The position numbers and the translations under genes are program-made. The notes under the pieces were generated by a model. The model worked only from the letters and a program-made list of their open reading frames with translations. It was not told the origin of the DNA and did not search any database. A stretch of DNA of 64,000 nt, from positions 8,598,733 to 8,662,732 of the forward strand of contig OW285188.1 in assembly GCA_935421135.1 (NCBI GenBank), written 5' to 3'. The stretch comes from Bugulina stolonifera. Lineage: Eukaryota; Bryozoa; Gymnolaemata; Cheilostomatida; Bugulidae. Positions 34,601 through 64,000 of this stretch are shown here, piece after piece. Position 1 is the first letter of the stretch; every line of letters starts with the position of its first letter.

Positions 34601-35457
34601 CATTTTTACAGTCATTTACTGAAACAAGAAAAGAATATTATTTGATCTACATCTTAGTAATTATACATTTATAATATGATGTTTTTATTGCATAAATTCA
34701 TAATAATCTGGTTACGCTAGACCAAAATAAATTATTCTGCTCAAATTATACCCAAAACTGTGGAAAGTTACAGATGTTGACCCAGTGTAATGTAGACAAG
34801 TGTGTTCATCTTTTTGTCTCAAAATTTCATCTCATGTCTTCATAAAGGAGAAAGCAAAAATTTTTTGTAGTAATGTTATCTAAACTCATCTCAGGGACTT
34901 TAGACTAATTTTCGCTTATCTATATTATTATTAGATTCATAACAGGAGTTGTCTGTAGTCATAGTTTGAGGCTGCATATGTCCAGTACCTCAGTTAATAA
35001 TCTACATTGCAATGCCCTGAGGCTATAGGTCACATGACATGGCAATGTCTAAGTAGATTATACTGCTTCTAAGTGATTGCGGCAGGTAGAGATAAAGTTG
35101 AAGAAGGCTTGTGATAGTGATTGTAATGCTTGTAGGCGTACCTATCTAGCTAGTTAGGTCACTGATGTCCACGTCATGGAAAATTTTTCATAACCTGATT
35201 TGTGGTAATGTTCATGTACAATCCATGCTACATTTACGTATGACATTTGGGCTACTGACTGAATGTAGTGGTCATTGCTGTCCAAGCTGAGGGTTGTCCA
35301 GTGGTCACTCTCCTACTATCTCCCTTATTCACAATCTGTGTTAGTGTTATACTATATTATTTTCTATTATTGTATTCCAGCAATGGATAAAAGATTGAAA
35401 GCAAATGGACTGGCCACTGGTCAGAATGATCTTATGGTACATGTATATTGTGAGTGA
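31618..35457 (+). pseudogene. Decayed duplicate of the laminin beta 3' end
   Basis: Pieces of laminin exons recur in order. 31618-31690 resembles exon 17943-18119. 31883-32043 resembles exon 18433-18608, with identical stretches such as TGAGACTGCCGCTGACTTGG. 35391-35445 resembles the last exon (20888), which here has an internal deletion. The intron around 34420-34640 matches 19130-19360, and 34930-35050 is nearly identical to 20355-20480. The copy of exon 18433 has lost its donor site and is frame-shifted, and exons equivalent to 18799-20177 are missing or unrecognisable. No functional product is expected. It marks the start of the segmental duplication that also made the second SLC6 gene. 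Confidence 0.85.
33245..33806. mobile_element. TIR element with TA target site inside the laminin pseudogene
   Basis: Ends are inverted repeats starting GGCCACACTRCAGCGAATT, flanked by TA at 33243-33244 and 33807-33808. Subterminal parts contain repeated GCGAATTCGC palindromes; the centre is AT-rich. No ORF. It is absent from the corresponding part of the intact laminin gene. Confidence 0.7.
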
Positions 35458-36875
35458 CGTCTATTAAGCTTGGCTCGAAGTAGAGATAAACTGCTGCTCT
35501 GTTGAACATGACTACATGTATATATTTTTCACATTTCCAGTTCGTAAATAGTAAACATACTTTTATACTCCTAGAATCGATAGCCTCGTGACAAACGTAG
35601 CGATAGTTATGTGTTAGATTGGATATTTCAAGTGTGTCTTCAAATCGTTATAGAGAAGAATGATTTCAGTATTGTCTTATTCAAAATTATTTCAAAATAT
35701 TTTATTTATTGACAATCATGATGAAATTATTGTGCCGTAAGGTTTCATATCGGCCAGATTTTTGGTATATGACTGCTAAATAACAATAGGGTACGAAATA
35801 CTATACTTAGTTATTCGCAGTACAGATGTACTTAACATTCATTAGTTGACCAATCACAAGGCTGCATAGATGATGAGATATCTATGAGGAATTTGTTGTG
35901 TTCCACATGTTTGCTATCTTGTGCAGTTTCCGGATATTTACAGCATATTATCAATGAGATATTATTTAGATACTCTTTTTGTGTAAAAATATTCAACCTT
36001 TGATAGCCCCATGTAGAAATTAAATGCTAAATGTATGCTTTGGAAGTAGAGTTTTATAGTTTAGTTACTTTGATACTAAGGCAAGTACTTGTGTTCTGTA
36101 TTGTACCTTCAATGTATCGAAAGATTAGCTGCAGGGCGAATATATTATTATAAAATTATTATTAGTATAAAAATTCAACAAAAACACTTATTTATAACAG
36201 CAAATTCAGCAGCTCATTTGAGATCCCTTTCAGATGAAAGTGGGGCTCGGCTATCAAACCAAACCCTATCGTCAATGAGTGCGTGTCTGCAGAGATCTGA
36301 ACCTATTCAACTACAGACAGTTTTAAATAAAACAGTATTTCACTAAGCAGAACCGATAACAATGTATTATTTTAGTATAATATACATGTAAAATAATTAA
36401 ATGGGAACTACATTAAACTGTATTACTGTGTTTTGTGTAAAAAGTATTTATTGTTACAAAAATACTGTAGTAATAATAATATTATTGTGGCACCACAAGA
36501 TGATGAATTTAAAAAGTGCATAGGAATATGAAAGGAAATCAATGAGTTGCTATTATCTGTAGTAAGTTGGCTTAGTTCACTCTGCTCACAATTGATCTCA
36601 GTTCCAGTGGTTGGCTATCTAGGTCACCTCTTTACATTTGCATAATAGGTGACCTAGATAAACATCACAAGGTAGATTACTTTATCTTTCAATGCATCAA
36701 AATACTTATAGACTACACAGGCCAAAACAAATTGATATAAACATGATATTTTACAATATTTTTAATATCTTATAATGTGATACTTTTTACATAATTTAGT
36801 ATTTTAATAGTGAAGCTAAGCAACCCCTCTTGCCCTCTCTGTTGGTGTACAGGTCTAATAGATAACCATCGTTCC
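35458..36875. other. Duplicated laminin 3' flank, no gene
   Basis: From 35460 to about 36760 the sequence follows the laminin 3' flank (21120-22300) with many small differences, including the shared stretch AGTGTGTCTTCAAATCGTTA and the CTAGGTCAC hairpin. It ends at the second SLC6 gene. About 100 bases near 36190-36330 have no counterpart that I can see. Confidence 0.75.
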
Positions 36876-56966
<20,091 letters not shown>

Positions 56967-59900
56967 TCTGATCTGATGTGATTGCCAAATGTAAGAGAAC
57001 AAAAGTTATATAATAATATACAACCTGCCCCACCAAAAGCAAAGATGTATGTGTTGATAGCCGTTAACTCGCTGGCACCTAGATGTATATGTTGACCAAC
57101 AGTAGATAATATAGACGGTTGCTGACTGCTTAACCTATGAAACGTACAGCGACCTCTTGTGTTTATTAGCCCACAATGTCAACAGCTAGACACAGATAAG
57201 GTGCTACCAAGTAAGTGATTTCATCTTATCTAATACAGTTTAGAACCAACACTAAAGAGTTTATTATTAGATTTGTAAAGTTTAAACACTTTACTATTTG
57301 CTAAAAATTAAAGGAGCTTCACACTCAACTTGAAGGACGATGATAAAATATATTATATATACATGTAACTTATCTTAGTGCAACATCCTGTAAGAGGCAA
57401 CCGCACTCAGCTGTTTGTTGGTGAAGTATGCGTGACTCTGTGTGTGACTACATCCTTTCTAGCGAGTATATCAGTGTTATTTTGGCTTCCTAGGCTCCCG
57501 GAAGTCTGTTCAAAAATATAATGGTCTGCTGAAATTGTTCCATGGAGCACTCTTAATAACTTTCCTTCAATGATTTAAGTTTCTGTTGAAAGTTGCAAAA
57601 CACCCTATATTGTTGTGTCCTACTGGGTAGCTGAGGCGCAACCATAAGACATGTACAGGCAAGAGTAGTAGGAAAAGATAAAAATTGGTTGGCCAAGCAG
57701 TAGTAAGGGAGCAGGTTCAACCAAACAGCACACGTTGAGGAATGTATGACGACCTTCTGGAAACTGTCAAGGTCAGTCACGCAAGACCTGGTCGTGTGGG
57801 CACGACTCCTATAGCAAGGCTAGTGTGGAGTCGTTCAAACTCGGCACAGCATAGCAGGAGCGGTACCTATGGCTGTGAGAAGAGTTGGAGCACTGGGTCT
57901 TGGTAGCATGTCATGAGACTGTGCCTGGAGAGGCCCCAAGTCTAGGGAGAATGTCCGGTACCCTACTGTTAGCAGTAAACAGTAAGAGACTGTAAATAGC
58001 TCAACTAGTAAGAGCATTTTATTAAGCAACTGCACATGAATACAAAATTGTGCTCCTTATAATATACTAAAATCAATTTCGGACCAAGGTCAAAAGGTTC
58101 AAAAGGGGTCCGAGTTACAAGATGTACAAAATAACCTCAAATAGGAGTATAAAAAGGTATTGTTGCATACAATGTATGAAATCAAAGAGGATATTTTACA
58201 GAGAAATGAATTAGTACGATACATGTAGTAGTACAATAGCAAAACATCAGGTAAAGCAGCACAGTAAAAGCATACAATCACTACACTGATGCCAATACAT
58301 TGTATACATCGTAGTCTGTTATACATGTATAATACATGACTGTATAACATGCTGTAACATAACACATTCAGGTCATAACAAGGCAATGCAATAAGTGAAA
58401 TGTCAATGTTAATGAACTATGTGTCGATATAGGACACAATAATATACAATATAATACATGTGTACAATGCTGCCTGTATAATTGTAGACTTACCACACAC
58501 TTTCCTACATATATGTACTTGCTTTATATGAACAGCATATAAAAATTGTTTAATCAATTTGTCTACCTTTTTATTTCTCTTTGCACTTTCATTTTTCTAT
58601 CCTATGGCCCATATACTGTATGCGCATATATAAAGATGAGAAAGGTTAGGATCAACTTTTACTAATACTTTGTAAATCTAAGTTTCATTTCAATTCTTGA
58701 TTACGGCATGATGAAATTTTTTTGCAATGCCATACCACTGCACATGCAATTCATGGCCTACATCATTTCGCAGTGTGTTATTGCATAATATATACATGTA
58801 TGTGCATACATGCACATTGTATGTGCATACTGTACCATGTACTTTGTATAAGGAATGATCATAATTAGAAGTTACCCTCTCTCCTCTCAAAATGAGATTA
58901 ACAGAAACCGAGAGAGGACAACTTCTAATTAAGATCAAGAGTATATTTATAAGTGCCCATGACAAACACCCCCCATCAACTTATCATCTCCTAGACTGAG
59001 AGGTCATGTTACTAAAAGCAATAAGAGGCAGTTGTAATATTTATTCCTACCATTCAGTTATTAATTTAATCGTGTTAATAATGATAATAGTAGCACAGGC
59101 TATAAGCCTCTATAAATAAGTAATAAAGAAACTACGAGAAAACACACCTATGATATTTTATATAGGGCAGTCACATGCAGATTGTATAATGTATGCATAG
59201 TTTAAGCTACTACATGTGCAGTTATATAACTCATTGTACTACTTCACATATAACACCCTTTCCATGTCACGGCTGTAAAGATGGAGGTGCTGAGGTTAAA
59301 GTTAACCTAACAGATGTCTATGATCTAGTGTCTGTGTAGAGTATACCTAACAGATGTTCATGTTATATTTAAAATTGTATAAAAAGTATTTAGCTATAAT
59401 TATATAATATATTAAAACATGAAATACATGCATACTGAATTATTAGAATAAGAACACACAACTTGAAAAATAGTCAAGGAAAGTTATGCTGTAGTAGAAG
59501 CCGGAAGAGGATTTACATTTGTAATGCTCAATCACAGCCATCTTGACCTTCTCCAACAATGTTATGACATCATAGCAGCAGTTTGTAAGCCTGTAAGTTT
59601 GTAAGTCATATCTGCAATGGATGATAACAAATACGTGCAAGTATTTATTTCTTACAAACATTTGCAGTAGAGTAGCACATACACATACTCGTACCTACAT
59701 GTATATATCACATGAATTTGTGACTGTTCGAAAAAGACAGTTCGAAACAGAATGTCTCGAAATCGGACAGCTTGAAACCCCCAGATTTCAACTAATTATT
59801 ATCTTTAATATTGTATATTTTTGGTTTTACTACTTCTAACTTGTAGAACACTAAAAAAGTAAATTATCTGTGATTTGTGTTCTTCTAAATGTAATATACA

Positions 59901-60728
59901 CAGTTTTGAGCTGTCTTTTTCGAAATGTCCCTTAACCATATCACATGGTACATGTACAATGTATATTACAGTTGAGTACAGCACAACATTACGATATTAT
60001 ATTTTTCCATTTTATAGTGGTTACTGGTTAGCATCATTGGATTACCATAGACACGTGTACTTTTTATTACCAATAATAATATATTATATGGTATATTATT
60101 TTTATTCATTACAATTAATACATGCACAATTCATATCATGACCACACACGTAACTGAGTTATTACACTAAACCGTGAGGGTCTTGAAATTAAACGTAAAA
60201 AAATACAGTCCAGTGACTCACCTGCCAGAAGAGAAAAGAGGCTTTGATCTGTCAAGCTTGGTGATTTACACACACAGAGAGCACGCAAACCTAACATGAG
60301 AGTCTCTACTAGTAACTTATTAAATAGAGAATATCAATAGCCATAGGAATATCACGGACGGAAAAAGATGACACCACACTAGTCACTACACTTCAGAATG
60401 GGATGATCATGATCTCAATCTGAGAATGTCTACAAAGTGCTTGTATTAGTCAGTTGTTTATGTTCATGACGACAATCAGTCATCCCCTCCAAAGGTTCCT
60501 TAGTACAGACTGTAACTATGATGATTCACTCTACCTTTACTCTATCGTGACCATTTTATTTGGATCTGCTGGCTCGCAATTATTTGAATGATGTAGTTGA
60601 GACATGACGTTATGAATAGCATAACGGCACATCTGCTTGGCTTCAGTTACTAGTGTTATTCTAAATCATGAAAAAATATTTTTCATGCTGTTGCTCAATT
60701 TAATATAAACATTCAATTATTTCTCATT
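56967..60728. other. 5' flank of SLC6-2 and intergenic DNA
   Basis: The first 200 bases resemble the SLC6-1 5' flank. About 57600-57850 loosely resembles 32770-33090 (shared GGTAGCTGAGG-like and GCACGACTC-like blocks), suggesting a dispersed repeat. Hairpin at 58862-58931 (arms TAATTAGAAGTT...CCTCTCTC). Inverted AAAAAGACAG motifs near 59728 and 59915. No gene found. Confidence 0.5.
58862..58931. mobile_element. Small fold-back MITE
   Basis: Two arms of about 23 bp starting TAATTAGAAGTT and rich in CTCT are inverted around a 20-base loop. Related single or paired arms occur near 10872-10916 and 17717-17755, so this is a dispersed family. Confidence 0.5.
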
Positions 60729-62270
60729 GCAGGTAATGCTGGATAGATTGAGCGTATAGCACATATTTGTACACCATGCATGGAGTCATCTTCTCTTTTT
60801 AAACTTTCAATTGTTTCTCATTGCAGATAATGCTGGATAGGTTTGCTCAGAGATCAAACACTTTGATTCAACTAAAAAATTCCAACCAAGCAGAAGGTTT
60901 CATGAGAATAAGATCCGACATGGATGGCAGCAAAGCTGTGCATAGAGGGCAATGGGGAGTATGGTCGCACAGACGTCATGCCAGTGTCCTTAGATTTATC
61001 AAAGGTGCCATGTGAGTTGTGAAATGCTGGAAGCTACTCTTTGCCAGCATATCACACCCAACTACTCACCATTTCAGGTATATAATTCATGCGACCTTGG
61101 CCCGAAATAATTATTGGTTTATTGATATCACAACAGCGCTAAATAAATTCGTAACTGGTATACAATTTATATGACTTTTTCCCCAAATATTCATGAAAGT
61201 TTTTTATCTAAATAAATGACCGCTGAGATGTGCAATTTGTATAAATAAAATATTGAGCATGTTTATCCTCTATTATTAGGACGGTATCTAAAACTCAAAA
61301 AACCGAAAACAGACAAAAAATGAGCCTTCAGAGCAAATCGAAAAGAAGAGCAGTCCGGTACAAAGGCAAGGAAAATGAAAATTTCAGCAATTACTGATCA
61401 TGACAGAGTAGGCAATATCATTACATTACATTACTGTAAATTACATTACATTGCATTACATTACTGTAAATTACATTACATTACGTACGTATCTTTCAAT
61501 ATGAATTGCAATGTCTTGTCATGTAATTTCAGGCTTAGATTTTGGCCCCAATAACGCTCTATTGGAGAACGACATGTCTGGAGATGTCTTAGGTGCCGCC
61601 ATAGGCTAGTTCTATAAAGAGCTAGCACCACAACCAGATGCCGTGCAACAAAATCTGGTGAAATGAGCTAGTGCAAGGAAAGACCGCCTGACGGCATCCA
61701 ACTTCGGGAAAGTTGCCAAGAGAAGAGTTAGTACATGTATTTTATCTATATTAATTACATGTATAATCGTGTGTATATTATCATACAAGGCCTCTGAGTA
61801 AGTTATAAAACTTTGTAAACTCACATTGCAGAAGAAAGATCCATCCAACCTCATAAAGGCAGTACTATACCCGTCATTCGCTGGAAATGATGCAACTGAC
61901 CACGGACATGATATGGAATGAAAGTTAAAATTGGCGATTATTGAGAAATATAACCGAAACAACAAATTATTGAAGGTCGACCATCTGGGGTTAATTGTTC
62001 ATCCCAGTACAAGTTTCTGGCCGGCTCCCAGTCCCATGATGGAATTGGGAAAACACCAGAATGCAATTTTTTGATAGAATACAAGGCACCATAAAATTTA
62101 TATAAAAACAAAAACACAATCAAAGAAGCACTTTTAGATAGCACTTTTTTTCTATGTCGGAAAAATGAGCAAATTCACCTTAAAAAGACACACGACTATT
62201 TCTACCAGATCTTATGATTGCTAGAAGTGTATGACTTACCTTACTATGAATTGGTTGTTGGTGCATTTAA
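60729..62270 (+). pseudogene. Broken YqaJ-type recombinase/transposon-associated gene
   Basis: Disconnected frames match the architecture of YqaJ-domain proteins found in animal mobile elements. 60821-61015 resembles the N-terminal region with the pattern NQAEGFMRIRSDMDGSKAV. 61300-61410 is the basic linker. 61530-61735 contains RKDRLTASNFGKVAKRR, and 61950-62270 has the nuclease-like order LGLIVHPS, EYKAP and THDYFYQ. Stops interrupt it (for example near 61608 and 61665), and the usual catalytic Asp-Gly is replaced. A copy of the acceptor and exon start (CTCATTGCAGRTAATGCTGG) is duplicated at about 60722 and 60816. The family is inferred from motif order only. Confidence 0.65.
61425..61492. 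repeat. ATTACATTACATT simple repeat
   Basis: ATTAC pentamers with an internal duplication of TTACTGTAAATTACATTACA, in a gap of the broken recombinase gene. Confidence 0.8.
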
Positions 62271-62607
62271 GGATGTATGTGTGTGCTGCGTGTTGAGAGA
62301 GAGAAAGGATTTTTTAATGCCCATGTTTGTGGAGTTGAAAGAGTTTTATTTTGGAGCGATTTTGCCGGAGCGTGTTTCCAATGAAAAGGCGTGGTGATCT
62401 GCGTATGAGTTTGGTCTGTGTTGCCATGGATCTGGAGTAGGGAGATCACAATCAGGTGGGAGGAGGTTGGTTGTGACCTCAGTCGTTGGATTGATGTTAG
62501 TTTGCTCATTTTTAATTTTCATGTTGTTTTAGAATTATTTCTATCAAATTTGTTACTTTGTACCCTAGTGTTATTATTTCAATATAAATATAGTTCATGG
62601 GTCAAAG

Positions 62608-63492
62608 CAGGGCCGTAGTGCCCTATACGGCCGTGCGGCTTGGCCGTCTCAACTTTTAGCATTGCAAAGTCGAAATGTAGTCAATTTATTATCATGGTCA
62701 GATAAGTGTTTAAAGTTTCTTCTACTTTCCTATTTGCGGGATTTACAAGATATGTAAAGATATGGTGATAATAAGTATGCTAAACACTTTTATATCAGAA
62801 AATTCTAAATACTACCGTACTTAACTGCAGTTATGCAACATTTTAGATATTGAAAACTTGTCAGGGGAGGTAACTCTAAATTTGAAGATTATTTTAGTAT
62901 ACAGTATAAGAGGTACCGTATACACAGTCCATGTAGTGGGTGTGTTAAAAAATATAAACCTTGAAAATCTAAACAATTATATTAGTTTTCAATTGAACAA
63001 ACTTTTTTGGATTCGGCTATCTGTCTGCCCTACATTGTTTTCAATATATTTACTTAGGCATTCAATCTTATAGGGAGAAATAAGAAATATCTCTATGGTA
63101 GGAAAGAAACACATGCTTTCAGCTGCTTTTTGTAGATTCGTTAGCTCTATTTCATTTCATTGCATGTTTTTCATCATTGTAAAGGAGTAAAGCATTTGTA
63201 AATGTCGTTAGAGTTGAATGATTCATGTTCAGTCATAATATTGTGAACAGATACAATGTATACATGTACATGCATATATATGTATGAGGCTGGGTTATAT
63301 TTAATGTTATTACACAGGTATATTTCATAAGCCTGAACTGCTTCAAATTTGCTCTATTTTTATGAAAAACACTCTCAGGGCGCCGGCGGCCGGGGCGCTG
63401 CCCCGGACCCCGCCAGGGGGCCTAGGCGGCCCCCTGGACCCCCGGCCAAATATTTTGGCCCCACCAACATTTCTTAGGGCGCTACGGCCCTG
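62608..63492. mobile_element. hAT-like non-autonomous transposon, 885 bp
   Basis: Flanked by a perfect 8-bp direct repeat GGTCAAAG (62600-62607 and 63493-63500). Ends are inverted repeats CAGGGCCGTAGYGCCCTA. The right subterminal region is very GC-rich with nested palindromes (63375-63450). 8-bp duplications and CAGGG termini are typical of hAT elements. No transposase frame is present. Confidence 0.85.
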
Positions 63493-63500
63493 GGTCAAAG

Positions 63501-64000
63501 TGTAAAATTAATATCTGATGTGTTAATATAATCCTGCGATGAAGTATTGCATTGTGTCTGTAACTAGAACATAAAATAATGCATAAAAATAGAGTTTAGT
63601 TAGTGGTTGATATAATTATACAGCCCATACCTTCCACTGGGTGTGAGAACATACTGCACAAGTACATCTAAGTGGTGTTGTTACGCATTTAACATACCTA
63701 AGTAGCAACATGCTAGTGCTACATTACGTAACAACAGCGTGTCGGATTTTCCTTTTATTCATAAATATGTTTTTGTAGTATTTTGGCTCTAAAAATACTA
63801 TGACCCTAACTCTTGAAATAATAAAAATACAATTTTTAAACTAGCGTAGTCTTACTAGTATGCCTTTAAGGATCATTGTAATAAAAGGAATTTTATTTTT
63901 GAGAACCTCAGGTAAATAACCTTAAAAAGTCAAGTAAAAAGAGCATATATTAATTTATTATATAATATGAGTTCAGAGCCATTACTTATTGCTATAAAAC
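63501..64000. other. AT-rich DNA, no feature seen
   Basis: I find no coding frame, repeat array or RNA gene here. Confidence 0.5.

Noticed and set aside
57997..58015. tRNA A-box-like TAGCTCAACTAGTAAGAGC, possible SINE
   Set aside because: No properly spaced B box or cloverleaf could be drawn; at most a relic.

Overview
The window is intron-rich, AT-rich animal DNA, with GT-AG introns, basement-membrane laminin, SLC6 transporters, an IkappaB-like gene, many minisatellites and DNA transposons. A non-bilaterian or other invertebrate animal fits; a sponge is plausible, but I cannot fix the species from sequence alone.

Layout. (1) 52-21045, plus strand: a laminin beta chain of 28 recognisable exons, from the N-terminal (LN) domain to the stop codon. 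Only the signal-peptide exon lies outside the window. All exon phases chain in frame to about 1765 residues, close to vertebrate beta-1. (2) 22388-30567, minus strand: a complete 15-exon SLC6 sodium-dependent neurotransmitter/amino-acid transporter (640 codons), convergent with laminin. (3) 31618-36350: a decayed second copy of the laminin 3' end. (4) 36876-56966, minus strand: a second intact 15-exon SLC6 gene. Blocks 3 and 4 repeat the order of laminin tail plus block 2, so the region arose by a tandem segmental duplication in which the laminin tail died and both transporters survived. (5) 56967-64000: mostly non-coding, with a broken YqaJ-type recombinase gene (about 60729-62270) and an 885-bp hAT-like element with an 8-bp target duplication.

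The most unusual object lies in one intron of the second SLC6 gene: a 9,560-bp element (38895-48454) with terminal inverted repeats of about 1.24-1.28 kb, AG...CT termini and a 6-bp target-site duplication (AATGAG). The homologous intron of the first SLC6 gene is empty. TIR length, termini and TSD size fit Polinton/Maverick elements, but I see no polymerase, integrase, ATPase or capsid gene. It carries two divergent spliced genes that flank a 1-kb minisatellite. One is a 334-residue IkappaB-like ankyrin protein with a possible IKK-type phosphodegron at its N terminus. The other is a 526-residue protein of unknown function with a Cys/His cluster and a Ser/Thr-rich tail. I infer a non-autonomous Polinton-like element carrying a captured NF-kappaB inhibitor; this is the main candidate for an undescribed system here.
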